NCBI GenBank assembly: GCA_029238555.1
Contig: JAQWFV010000044.1
Span: forward strand, 1 to 29,188
Source of the DNA: Flavobacteriaceae bacterium
Lineage (GTDB): Bacteria > Bacteroidota > Bacteroidia > Flavobacteriales > Flavobacteriaceae
DNA: 29,188 bases
Direction of reading: 5' to 3'
Shown here piece after piece: positions 15,625 to 23,299 of this stretch. The notes under the pieces are model-generated. The model saw only the letters and a list, made by a program, of their open reading frames with translations, made no database searches and was not told the origin of the DNA. Every line of letters begins with the position of its first letter. The first letter of the stretch is position 1. The position numbers were made by a program, and so were the translations under genes.

Positions 15625-17514
15625 TTATTTGATCATTTCATAGCTTCTAGAAATAAAATCACTTAGGGCAGCTCCTTTAAGTAATCCCTTAGAGAGTTTC
15701 GCTAGATCTATAGATTGACTGATCAATCGCTCTTGTTTCTTCTGTGTTTTGGTTTGAAGAATTTCACTGACCAATGGGTGGTTAATATTCACAATTAAGT
15801 TGTGCATGTCAGGCATACTTCCCATGCCAAACATTCCGCCACCGCCACCGGTTTGCTGCATCTCTTTCATCCTTCTCATAAACTCTGGTTCAGTGATTAC
15901 GAAAGGAGCACTATCACTATCCATGGCTTCTAATTGAACGGTCAAACCGCCCTCTCCCGTAACTTTTTCAATTTTTTCTTTAAGGCTTTCCTTTTCCTCA
16001 TCTGAAAGTTTAGAAATGGCATTTTCTTCCTTTTGAATGAGTTTATCTATTGGATCTGCGTCTACCCTTGCAAAGGAAATTTTCTCTTTTGATGTTTCAA
16101 GTTTTTGCATCAAGTGAGATACTATAGGAGAATCTAACAGAAGCACTTCATACCCTTTAGCTTTTGCAGCTGCTATATAAGCATGTTGAGACTCTTTGTC
16201 TGAGGCGTATAGCAGAATTAACTTACCATCCTTATCTGTCTGATTGTCTTTTAATTTTTCTTGCAACTCCTCAAAAGTAAAATAAGAACCGTCTACTGTT
16301 GGGTATAGTGCAAACTTATCTGCCTTGTCAAAGAACTTATCTTCAGATAGCATACCGTATTCTATGACAATTTTAATGTCATTCCACTTTTCTTCAAAAG
16401 CAGCCCTGTCATTTTTGAATAAACTACTCAGTTTGTCTCCAACTTTCTTTGTAATATAGGTAGCAATTTTTTTAACTGCTCCATCTGCTTGAAGGTAAGA
16501 CCTAGACACGTTTAATGGAATATCTGGAGAGTCAATTACCCCTCTGAGCATGGTCAAGAATTCAGGTACTATTCCTTCTACATTATCTGTGACAAATACT
16601 TGATTTTGATAGAGTTGTATTTTGTCCTTTTGGACATTTAAGTCGTTGGTTAGTTTTGGGAAATATAAAATTCCTGTGAGGTTAAAAGGATAATCTACAT
16701 TCAAATGAATATGAAATAATGGCTCTTCAAATTGCATGGGATACAATTCTCTATAGAATCCTTTGTAATCTTCCTCATTTAAATCTGCAGGGGCTTTGGT
16801 CCATGCAGGATTTGGGTTGTTTATGATGTTTTGTACTTCTTGTGTTGGCGCTGGATCTTCTTCTTTAGCACCTTCTGGTTTTGGAAGGGTTTCTGTTTTA
16901 GTTCCAAAAACAATTGGAACAGGCATGAATTTGTTGTATTTGCTTAGTAGCCCACTAATTTTACTTTCCTCTAAAAACTCTACTGAATCTTCAGCTATAT
17001 GTAAAATGATTTCGGTACCTCTATCTTTTTTGTCGGCTGCTTCTAGAGTGAAATTTGGAGATCCATCACAGGTCCAATGGGCTGCTGGCTCATCTTTGAA
17101 ACTTTTTGTTATTATTTCTACAGTATGAGCAACCATGAAAGCAGAATAAAAGCCTAAGCCAAAATGACCAATGATTCCGGCATCTTTACCGGCGTCTTTG
17201 TATTTGTCCAAAAATTCTTCAGCACCAGAAAATGCTACTTGGTTTATGTATTTTTCTACCTCATCAGAAGTCATACCAAGACCTTGATCCGTAATGTGAA
17301 TTTTCTTTCCTTCTTTATCAATTCTAATTTCGATTTGAGGATTTCCATAGTCTACTTTAGCTTCACCTATAGCAGTAAGGTGTTTTAATTTAAGTGTAGC
17401 GTCAGTAGCATTAGAAATTAATTCTCTTAGGAATATTTCATGATCACTGTATAAAAACTTTTTAATCAGGGGAAAAATATTCTCCACTGATACATTAATC
17501 TTGCCTTTGGCCAT
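15625..17514 (-). CDS. htpG: Molecular chaperone HtpG (Hsp90)
   Basis: A 629-residue cytosolic Hsp90. The N-terminal GHKL ATPase domain has the Bergerat motifs FLRELISNATDA (E31, N35, D38), TDQGLGMT and GHFGLGFYSAFMVA. The middle domain includes LNVSRSYLQADGAVKKIATY, with the arginine that contacts ATP. The C-terminal dimerisation domain carries NLIVNINHPLVSEIL and is preceded by a Gly/Met-rich loop (GGGGGMFGMGSMPD), a local oddity. It is monocistronic and ends at the terminator at 15574-15606. Upstream, the minus strand carries two TGTCA copies 8 bases apart (17590-17578) about 65-75 bases before the ATG, a candidate stress-response site. Confidence 0.97.
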   Translation of the reverse strand: MAKGKINVSVENIFPLIKKFLYSDHEIFLRELISNATDATLKLKHLTAIGEAKVDYGNPQIEIRIDKEGKKIHITDQGLGMTSDEVEKYINQVAFSGAEEFLDKYKDAGKDAGIIGHFGLGFYSAFMVAHTVEIITKSFKDEPAAHWTCDGSPNFTLEAADKKDRGTEIILHIAEDSVEFLEESKISGLLSKYNKFMPVPIVFGTKTETLPKPEGAKEEDPAPTQEVQNIINNPNPAWTKAPADLNEEDYKGFYRELYPMQFEEPLFHIHLNVDYPFNLTGILYFPKLTNDLNVQKDKIQLYQNQVFVTDNVEGIVPEFLTMLRGVIDSPDIPLNVSRSYLQADGAVKKIATYITKKVGDKLSSLFKNDRAAFEEKWNDIKIVIEYGMLSEDKFFDKADKFALYPTVDGSYFTFEELQEKLKDNQTDKDGKLILLYASDKESQHAYIAAAKAKGYEVLLLDSPIVSHLMQKLETSKEKISFARVDADPIDKLIQKEENAISKLSDEEKESLKEKIEKVTGEGGLTVQLEAMDSDSAPFVITEPEFMRRMKEMQQTGGGGGMFGMGSMPDMHNLIVNINHPLVSEILQTKTQKKQERLISQSIDLAKLSKGLLKGAALSDFISRSYEMIK

Positions 17515-17577
17515 AACTTATATTTTTTAAAAATTATACAAATTACTTAGCAATTAAAATACCAAGCCTTAACAATA

Positions 17578-17603
17578 TGACAAACTGACACAGCATCCGA
17601 CAG
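17578..17603 (-). promoter_or_regulatory. TGTCA direct repeats upstream of htpG
   Basis: Read on the minus strand: CTGTCGG, then TGTCA and TGTCA with 8-base period (17590-17578), the latter as TGTCAGTTTGTCA. Three TGTC cores within 25 bases upstream of a heat-shock gene suggest a regulator or sigma-factor site. I know of no proven match; this is by pattern only. Confidence 0.4.
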
Positions 17604-17651
17604 AATTTCATATCGTAATATGTTATAGCAATGTTAATTTTGTTTATTAAT

Positions 17652-17683
17652 TTGCTTAAATGATTAAACATTCGTTATATTTG
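17652..17683 (+). promoter_or_regulatory. Promoter of the candidate small RNA
   Basis: A TTG at 17652-17654 and an exact -7 box, TATATTTG, at 17676-17683 are 21 bases apart. This fits the Bacteroidetes TTG/TAnnTTTG architecture. Transcription would start near 17687, with no sizeable gene before the hairpin at 17766. Confidence 0.55.
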
Positions 17684-17686
17684 TAT

Positions 17687-17800
17687 CGGAGATGGGAAAT
17701 ACTTTGCTATGAAAAAGTCAAAATCAATATTCGCAACTCCTTATGTTTATTTATTGGTTAGGTTTGAAACGCACTTTTTTACAAAGTGCGTTTCTTATTT
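17687..17800 (+). ncRNA. Candidate small RNA (about 110 nt) or leader upstream of the TetR-like gene
   Basis: The stretch is bounded by a consensus promoter and a strong terminator hairpin and so forms a complete transcription unit. Its 5' part contains GGAG (17688-17691) and ACTCC further on, which could pair weakly. A 41-codon frame beginning ATG at 17709 and ending TAA at 17834 runs through the terminator stem; its product (MKKSKSIFATPYVYLLV...) is rich in Phe and Ser and looks like no family I know. Because the frame crosses the terminator, a translated gene is unlikely. A trans-acting RNA, an attenuator of the TetR-like gene 58 bases after the stem-loop, or a short leader are the options. 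I could not match it to a known RNA family. Confidence 0.42.
17766..17800 (+). terminator. Strong intrinsic terminator of the candidate small RNA
   Basis: A perfect 12-bp stem, GAAACGCACTTT and AAAGTGCGTTTC, with a 5-base loop (17778-17782), followed by a T-rich tail (TTATTTT). No gene on the minus strand reads into it, so it terminates plus-strand transcription that starts inside this gap. Confidence 0.8.
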
Positions 17801-17858
17801 TAAATCTTCATTATTTAGTTTTATTTTTTTGTAATTTTACTTAAACAAAAAATCATCA

Positions 17859-18530
17859 ATGGCCACAAAAAAAGTATCCCCAAAAAAAGCAAATGTTTTA
17901 GACGCAGACCAGATTATTTCTGCTTATATGGAAGATGTGTTAAATCACGAAAAAAAGCCAGTGACTGTATACGGCTTTTGCAAGGCACATGATTTTGAAG
18001 AAGTCTCTTTTTATCAATTTTTCGGAAATATTGAGGCCTTAGAAAAAGGTGTTTGGGAAGCATTTTTCTCTCAAACCATGCGTTTACTTCAGAAAAATCC
18101 AGATTATGCCAATACATCTAGCAGAGAAAAAATGCTTGGATTCTTCTTTAGTTTTTTTGAATTACTTACACTAAATAGATCTTACGTCTTATTCACGCTA
18201 AAGACAGATAAAAATATGTTACACAGTTTAATGGCTTTAAGCGGTCTGCGTAATCATTTTAAATCTTTTGCTAAGGATCTAATAGATCTTGACAATTCAA
18301 GTGCGCAATCTAAACTAACACAATTTCAGCCCACTGTATTTTCTGAAGCTGCTTGGGTACAACTGCTCTTTACCATTAAATTCTGGATGGACGACAATTC
18401 CCCAGGTTTTGAAAAAACAGATATTCTGATTGAGAAGTCTATCAATACTGTTTTTGAAGTATTCAATAATACACCTCTTGAGCAGGTATTAGACTTAGGA
18501 AAATTTTTATTTAAAGAACGCATGGCTTAG
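17859..18530 (+). CDS. TetR family-like transcriptional regulator
   Basis: A 223-residue putative regulator. The N-terminus is lysine-rich (MATKKVSPKKANVLDADQII). Residues about 18-62 have the TetR helix-turn-helix layout (DVLNHEKKPVTVYGFCKAHDFEEVSFYQFFGN), though the recognition helix is less typical than usual. The rest is a helical ligand/dimer domain resembling the TetR C-terminal family seen in flavobacteria (ALEKGVWEAFFSQTMRLL, MLGFFFSFFELL). It lies 8 bases before the ABC1-family kinase gene, so the two share an mRNA, and it may control its own operon. Ligand and operator are unknown. A candidate small RNA unit ends just upstream. Confidence 0.8.
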   Translation: MATKKVSPKKANVLDADQIISAYMEDVLNHEKKPVTVYGFCKAHDFEEVSFYQFFGNIEALEKGVWEAFFSQTMRLLQKNPDYANTSSREKMLGFFFSFFELLTLNRSYVLFTLKTDKNMLHSLMALSGLRNHFKSFAKDLIDLDNSSAQSKLTQFQPTVFSEAAWVQLLFTIKFWMDDNSPGFEKTDILIEKSINTVFEVFNNTPLEQVLDLGKFLFKERMA

Positions 18531-18538
18531 TCCAATTA

Positions 18539-19870
18539 ATGAAAACATTAGACCATATTCCCACGGGCAAGATTGAAAGAGCCACTACCTTAGTTAAAAC
18601 AGGTATTAAAATTGGTGGTAATTATGCAAAGTACTATTCCAAGAAGATAATTAGCCCAAGTTTAGACAAGGAGCAGCTCAATCAAGATAACGCAGAAGAT
18701 ATTTACGATGGCTTAAAAGACCTTAAGGGCAGTGCACTTAAGGTGGCTCAAATGCTGAGTATGGAAAAAAATCTACTGCCAAGAGCATTTGTAGAACAAT
18801 TTTCTTTGGCGCAATTCTCTGTTCCTCCGCTTTCAGCTCCTCTAGTGCGAAAAGTATTTAAGAGATACCAAGGCGCTTACCCCGAAGAGGTGTACGATAC
18901 ATTCTCTAAAGATTCTGTCAATGCAGCGAGTATAGGTCAAGTGCACAAGGCGACCAAAGATGGAAAAACACTTGCGGTCAAGATTCAATATCCAGGTGTT
19001 GCAGACAGTGTAAAATCTGATTTAGCACTCGTAAGGCCAGTTGCTTTAAGAATGTTTAACTTAAAAGGTCAAGATACTGACAAGTATTTTAAAGAGGTAG
19101 AAGACAAGCTGATCGAAGAAACGGATTATGTGTTAGAGGTCGCACAAAGTCAAGAAATTTCTAAAGCTTGTAGTGTTATTGAAAACATTTCTTTTCCTGC
19201 TTATTATCCCTCTATGTCCAATACGAGGATTATTACAATGGATTGGATTCAGGGAGTGCATTTGAGCGAGTATGTGGCTAAACCATTTTCTGAAGTACAT
19301 GGGAACCTTCTTGGTCAGGCTTTGTGGGACTTCTATATGTATCAAATTCATGTACTTAGAAAGGTTCACGCAGACCCTCATCCAGGGAATTTCCTCATTA
19401 GAACTTCTGAAACCCAAGCGGGAAATCCAGAATTGGTTGCTATAGATTTTGGTTGCATTAAATCCATTCCTGAAGATTTTTATGTGCCCTATTTTGAGTT
19501 GGCCAATGAATCAAGCCTAAAAGATCCAGTATTTTTTATGCAAAAGTTAAAAGCGCTAGAGATCATAACTCCTTCAGACACTGCAGCAGAAATAGATTAT
19601 TTTAAAGCATTGTTTCATGAAATGCTCAGTCTGTTTACGGCGCCTTTTCACAAAGAGGTTTTTGATTTTGGAGATCCTGTGTTTTGGGGTAATATTGCTT
19701 CACTAAGTGAGCGCTACGCCAATGATCCTACCATTCGTAAAATGAATGGGAATAGAGGTTCTAAACATTTCTTGTATATTAACAGAACCTTCTTTGGGCT
19801 GTTTAATTTATTGTTTGATCTCAAGGCAAAAGTAACAGTAAACACCTACAAAGACTTGCCGTTAGTATAA
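18539..19870 (+). CDS. ABC1/AarF/UbiB family atypical kinase
   Basis: A 443-residue atypical protein-kinase-like protein of the ABC1/UbiB family, whose best-known members support ubiquinone or menaquinone and lipid homeostasis. Seen: the N-terminal signature helix as GSALKVAQMLSMEKN, where the usual KxGQ reads K68-V-A-Q71; the Ala-rich loop NAASIGQVH (128-136); the ATP-site lysine in AVKIQYPG (K148); the catalytic loop VHADPHPGN (H277-N284); and the metal-binding AIDFG (D303). No transmembrane pair is evident at the C-terminus, unlike E. coli UbiB. Cotranscribed with the TetR-like gene (8-base gap) and followed 41 bases later by a KAS III gene. The Gly-to-Ala change may be usual in flavobacterial members. 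Confidence 0.93.
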   Translation: MKTLDHIPTGKIERATTLVKTGIKIGGNYAKYYSKKIISPSLDKEQLNQDNAEDIYDGLKDLKGSALKVAQMLSMEKNLLPRAFVEQFSLAQFSVPPLSAPLVRKVFKRYQGAYPEEVYDTFSKDSVNAASIGQVHKATKDGKTLAVKIQYPGVADSVKSDLALVRPVALRMFNLKGQDTDKYFKEVEDKLIEETDYVLEVAQSQEISKACSVIENISFPAYYPSMSNTRIITMDWIQGVHLSEYVAKPFSEVHGNLLGQALWDFYMYQIHVLRKVHADPHPGNFLIRTSETQAGNPELVAIDFGCIKSIPEDFYVPYFELANESSLKDPVFFMQKLKALEIITPSDTAAEIDYFKALFHEMLSLFTAPFHKEVFDFGDPVFWGNIASLSERYANDPTIRKMNGNRGSKHFLYINRTFFGLFNLLFDLKAKVTVNTYKDLPLV

Positions 19871-19911
19871 GAGAATTCTCACTATATTGCAGTCTCAAGA
19901 AATATTTTAAG

Positions 19912-20925
19912 ATGACATACCATTCAAAAATTATTGGTTTAGGCCATTACGTACCCGAAAATATAGTGACAAATGATGATTTATCTAAATTAATAGATAC
20001 CAATGACGCATGGATTAAAGAGCGCACTGGTATAGAACAGCGAAGGCATGTAGTAAAAGGCTCTGGAGAGACCACCACAACAATGGGTGTTAAAGCTGCT
20101 CAAGTAGCTATAGAAAGAGCGGGTATAGACAAGCAAGAAATTGATTTTATTGTTTTTGCCACCCTGAGTCCAGATTATTATTTCCCTGGCCCGGGTGTAC
20201 TGGTTCAAAGAGACTTGGGTATAGATACGGTAGGCGCTTTGGATGTGAGAAACCAATGTTCTGGATTTGTCTATGCACTATCTGTAGCAGACCAATACGT
20301 GAAGTCGGGGATGTATAAAAATGTACTTGTTATTGGGTCTGAACTCCAGTCCCATGGGATGGATATGACCACAAGGGGGAGAAATATATCTGTGATTTTT
20401 GGCGATGGCGCAGGAGCAGCAATTGTTTCTCGAGAAGAAGATTTAACCAAAGGTATTTTGTCTACACACTTACATTCTGAAGGAGAACATGCAGAAGCAC
20501 TTTCTTTATTAGCTCCTGGAATGGGAAGTAGGTGGGTAACAGATATTTTAGAAGACAATGACCCTGAGGACCTTTCATACTACCCTTATATGGATGGTCA
20601 ATTCGTATTTAAAAATGCGGTAGTGCGTTTTTCTGAAGTCATTAATGAAGGACTCAGGGCAAATGAATTAACGAAAGAAGATATTTCACTCTTGGTGCCA
20701 CACCAAGCAAACCTAAGAATTGCACAATTTATTCAAAAGAAATTTGGCTTGTCCAACGACCAGGTGTTTAACAATATAATGAAATACGGAAATACCACTG
20801 CTGCATCTATTCCAATTGCGCTTACGGAAGCTTGGGAGCAAGGAAAGGTCAAAGAAGGGGATCTAGTGGTATTGGCTGCATTTGGAAGTGGATTTACCTG
20901 GGGCTCAGCCATTATTCGCTGGTAA
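19912..20925 (+). CDS. 3-oxoacyl-ACP synthase III family protein (KAS III-like)
   Basis: A 337-residue thiolase-fold condensing enzyme of the FabH type, which condenses an acyl-CoA with malonyl-ACP. The catalytic triad is complete: C116 in VRNQCSGFVYAL, H264 in LVPHQANLRI and N294 in KYGNTTAAS. The Gly-rich FGDGAGAA (163-170) is also conserved. It is not next to plsX or rpmF, where Bacteroidetes usually keep the housekeeping fabH, so it may be a second paralogue for a special acyl starter unit. For that reason I give no gene symbol. It follows the ABC1-family kinase by 41 bases (including a 10-bp palindrome, GAGAATTCTC, 19871-19880) and ends at the bidirectional terminator at 20971-21003. Confidence 0.93.
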   Translation: MTYHSKIIGLGHYVPENIVTNDDLSKLIDTNDAWIKERTGIEQRRHVVKGSGETTTTMGVKAAQVAIERAGIDKQEIDFIVFATLSPDYYFPGPGVLVQRDLGIDTVGALDVRNQCSGFVYALSVADQYVKSGMYKNVLVIGSELQSHGMDMTTRGRNISVIFGDGAGAAIVSREEDLTKGILSTHLHSEGEHAEALSLLAPGMGSRWVTDILEDNDPEDLSYYPYMDGQFVFKNAVVRFSEVINEGLRANELTKEDISLLVPHQANLRIAQFIQKKFGLSNDQVFNNIMKYGNTTAASIPIALTEAWEQGKVKEGDLVVLAAFGSGFTWGSAIIRW

Positions 20926-20970
20926 CAGATGCCCTTCTCATTGTAATTATGTTGCAGTCAAATTTTCTAT

Positions 20971-21003
20971 AAAAAAACAAGGGGCTCTGGCCTCTTTTTT
21001 TTT
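20971..21003. terminator. Bidirectional intrinsic terminator
   Basis: An A-run, then AAGGGGC, loop TCTG, GCCTCTT (one G:T wobble), then a T-run. It lies between the KAS III gene on the plus strand and the end of the symporter gene on the minus strand. Confidence 0.82.
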
Positions 21004-21004
21004 G

Positions 21005-22462
21005 CTATTTTTTACGGATAAGGTACAAACCTATAAAGGTAAGTAGTCCATTTAAAGGCAATAATTCATACCCAATAATGTAGCCATTTAACCATGCCAC
21101 AGGGAGGTTGGCAATGGTAATAATGAGTCCCAAAACAACTAGCGCTACTACCCAGGCGTATTGGTCTTTAATCTGATGTTTGGTCAATACGCCAAAGGCA
21201 AAAAGCCCTAAGAGGGGTCCATAGGTATAAGTGGCCACTGTGAGAAGGCTATCAATAATATTTTTATCCAATACGTATTTGAAACTAATGATCACCAAAA
21301 CTAGCAAAGCGCTCATTCCTATGTGCACTTTTTTTCTGGTACTTTTCTGTGTGTTTGCTGCCTGTTTTTCAATGCCCAAGAAGTCAATGCAAAAAGAAGT
21401 AGTTAAAGAAGTTAAAGCAGAATCTGCACTACTATAAGCTGCAGCAATGAGCCCTAGCATAAAAGTAATTCCAACCCATATCGGTAAACCACTATTGAGT
21501 GCTATTTCAGGAAATAAAAGGTCTGTTTTAGGACTACCATCTAAAAGTGGCATGGCTATATTGAAACGCTCTGCATAAATAAATAGCAAGGCACCTAGGA
21601 GTAAAAAAATCAAATTGACCACAACGAGAACCAGGCTAAAACTAATCATGTTTTTTTGTGCGGCTCCTATATCTCTACAGCTTAAGTTTTTTTGCATCAT
21701 ATCCTGATCTAAACCAGTCATACAAACTGCAATGAAAAGCCCTCCGAAAAATGATTTGATCAAGTGATTTTTTTCAAAAAAGGAATCTGTTACCCAAAGA
21801 TCACTTAAAGGAATTAGTGCTTCACTTGAAAGAAATTCCCCCATTGTCCAACCTAATTTTTGATTGATGAAATAGATCGAAAACCCTACTGCTAAGAGCA
21901 TAAATAAAGTTTGCAGGGTGTCTGTCCATACAATTGTCTTTATGCCTCCTCTAAAGGTATACGCCCATATTAATAGTATGGAAAGTATTACGGTAGCTTC
22001 AAAGGGAACACCCCAACTGTCAAACACAAATTGTTGCAATACTATAGCCACTAAGAAAAGTCTAAATGAGGCCCCAAGCACCCTAGAGATAAAAAAGAAA
22101 AATGCCCCTGTTTTATAACTAACTACCCCAAATCTATTGTTTAGGTACTCATAAATAGAGGTGAGCTTGGCTTTGTAGTAAATAGGCATTAAGACAAATG
22201 CAATAATAAAGTAACCAGCTAGGTAACCAAAAACCACTTGCATATAACTAAATCCTGTACTAGCAACCCATCCAGGGACTGAAATAAAAGTCACTCCAGA
22301 TAAAGAAGCTCCTATCATACCAAAGGCAACTACATACCAGGGGGATTTACCTCCGGCTTTAAAAAAATCTTCATTGGAGTCGTTTTTTGAGGTGGCAAAA
22401 GATATGCCCATGAGCACTAAAAAATAAAGGCTGATTAAAACGACAATAGCAATTGGACTCAT
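21005..22462 (-). CDS. Sodium:solute symporter family protein
   Basis: An integral membrane transporter of the sodium:solute symporter (SSS) family, about 485 residues, with about 13 membrane segments. I take the ATG at 22462 ([20 protein letters not shown]), which places the first membrane helix at the N-terminus. An in-frame ATG at 22492 would add ten residues. Family marks: [14 protein letters not shown], the SSS signature region [34 protein letters not shown], and [18 protein letters not shown], containing likely sodium-binding serines. Solute cannot be read from sequence (sugars, amino acids, pantothenate and others are known in the family). It is divergent from recR and alone in its unit. 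A TTGTG-AC-CACAA inverted repeat (22474-22485) lies 11 bases upstream of the chosen start. Confidence 0.92.
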   Translation of the reverse strand: MSPIAIVVLISLYFLVLMGISFATSKNDSNEDFFKAGGKSPWYVVAFGMIGASLSGVTFISVPGWVASTGFSYMQVVFGYLAGYFIIAFVLMPIYYKAKLTSIYEYLNNRFGVVSYKTGAFFFFISRVLGASFRLFLVAIVLQQFVFDSWGVPFEATVILSILLIWAYTFRGGIKTIVWTDTLQTLFMLLAVGFSIYFINQKLGWTMGEFLSSEALIPLSDLWVTDSFFEKNHLIKSFFGGLFIAVCMTGLDQDMMQKNLSCRDIGAAQKNMISFSLVLVVVNLIFLLLGALLFIYAERFNIAMPLLDGSPKTDLLFPEIALNSGLPIWVGITFMLGLIAAAYSSADSALTSLTTSFCIDFLGIEKQAANTQKSTRKKVHIGMSALLVLVIISFKYVLDKNIIDSLLTVATYTYGPLLGLFAFGVLTKHQIKDQYAWVVALVVLGLIITIANLPVAWLNGYIIGYELLPLNGLLTFIGLYLIRKK

Positions 22463-22473
22463 TTGAATGGGTT

Positions 22474-22485
22474 TTGTGACCACAA
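22474..22485. repeat. Inverted repeat upstream of the symporter gene
   Basis: TTGTG, 2 bases, CACAA: a 5-bp inverted repeat 11-23 bases before the chosen symporter ATG. It is a possible operator but is short and seen once. Confidence 0.25.
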
Positions 22486-22565
22486 TATACATCAGTTTCT
22501 TTTAAATAGATCATGACTTTTAATTCTGTAATAATACATTGAGTTAGAAAGTTATAATTGCCGTG

Positions 22566-22593
22566 TTGATGTCTGTTAAATATTGTATTTTTA
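22566..22593 (+). promoter_or_regulatory. recR: Putative recR promoter, box flush with ATG
   Basis: A TTG at 22566-22568 and a near-consensus -7 box TATTTTTA at 22586-22593 are 17 bases apart. Only CCCT separates the box from the ATG at 22598, so transcription would start at or within a base or two of the start codon. Confidence 0.4.
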
Positions 22594-22597
22594 CCCT

Positions 22598-23218
22598 ATG
22601 GAATTTTCTTCTAAATTATTGGAAAATGCAGTGAATGAGATGTCTCAGTTACCGGGTATTGGTAAGAGAACAGCTTTGCGATTGGTGTTGCATTTACTCA
22701 GGCAGGAGGCTTCGCAAACCACCGACTTAGCAGCTGCTTTGGTGCATTTGAAAACTGAGATTAAATATTGTTCTAACTGTTTTGGTATATCAGATACCGC
22801 CCAATGTCATATCTGTGCCAATACCAAAAGAGATCAGAGTTTGCTTTGTGTGGTAGAAGACATTAGAGATATTATGGCCATTGAAAATACCTCTCAATAC
22901 AACGGTTTGTATTTTGTTCTAGGAGGTAAGATTTCTCCTATGGAAGGCATTGGTCCTGGAGATTTAAACATTGCGCCATTGGTAGAGAAGTTGAGGGAAG
23001 GTGTGGTGAAAGAAGTTATTTTTGCCATGAGTGCTTCAATGGAAGGAGATACCACCAACTTTTATATTTTTAAACAAATAGAAGGTTTGGCCATTAAAAC
23101 ATCTACCATAGCTAGAGGAATTTCTGTTGGAGATGAATTGGAATATGCAGATGAGGTTACTCTTGGTAGAAGTATACTTCAGCGAATTCCGTTTGAAAAC
23201 GCATTAAAAGCACAGTAA
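22598..23218 (+). CDS. recR: Recombination mediator RecR
   Basis: A 206-residue DNA-repair protein that, with RecO and RecF, loads RecA on gapped DNA. The start is ATG 22598 ([10 protein letters not shown]), which gives the normal family length; an upstream in-frame TTG at 22583 is unlikely. Domains in order: helix-hairpin-helix [17 protein letters not shown], a C4 zinc finger (C58, C61, C70, C73 in [17 protein letters not shown]), and the Toprim domain ([34 protein letters not shown]), with a C-terminal wing [20 protein letters not shown]. It is divergent from the symporter gene. A putative -7 box ends 4 bases before the ATG, so the mRNA may be leaderless. Confidence 0.97.
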   Translation: MEFSSKLLENAVNEMSQLPGIGKRTALRLVLHLLRQEASQTTDLAAALVHLKTEIKYCSNCFGISDTAQCHICANTKRDQSLLCVVEDIRDIMAIENTSQYNGLYFVLGGKISPMEGIGPGDLNIAPLVEKLREGVVKEVIFAMSASMEGDTTNFYIFKQIEGLAIKTSTIARGISVGDELEYADEVTLGRSILQRIPFENALKAQ

Positions 23219-23254
23219 ATTAAAGTAAAGTCAGTAATGAAGACTTTTTTATGC

Positions 23255-23262
23255 TATTTTTG
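23255..23262 (+). promoter_or_regulatory. Putative -7 box of the E2 gene
   Basis: TATTTTTG, an exact TAnnTTTG match, lies 37 bases before the ATG at 23300 and 36 bases after the recR stop. No TTG is seen at the -33 distance. It suggests the E2 gene is transcribed apart from recR. Confidence 0.42.
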
Positions 23263-23299
23263 CAAAAAAATAAACAAATAAAGCACTATAATTATACAT

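Larger units (their letters stand above)
17515..17858. other. 344-base intergenic region: htpG upstream region plus a small transcription unit
   Basis: No protein gene of convincing size lies here. From left to right it holds the htpG upstream region with TGTCA-type repeats (17578-17603), a consensus promoter (17652-17683), a transcript of roughly 110 bases ending in a strong hairpin (17766-17800), and a 58-base AT-rich leader before the TetR-like gene. That leader contains a weak -7-like TAATTTTA at 17832-17839. Confidence 0.7.

Noticed and set aside
16796..17128. A 110-codon plus-strand frame inside htpG
   Set aside because: Antisense to strongly conserved htpG sequence, with no own promoter or recognisable domain.
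17709..17834. A 41-codon frame (MKKSKSIF...) in the htpG-TetR gap
   Set aside because: It runs through a perfect 12-bp terminator hairpin, so most transcripts would lack its end. I treat the region as a candidate RNA, not a protein gene, though a leader peptide is not excluded.
19871..19880. Palindrome GAGAATTCTC between the ABC1 kinase and KAS III genes as an operator
   Set aside because: Ten bases, single copy, and palindromes of this length are expected by chance in this composition.
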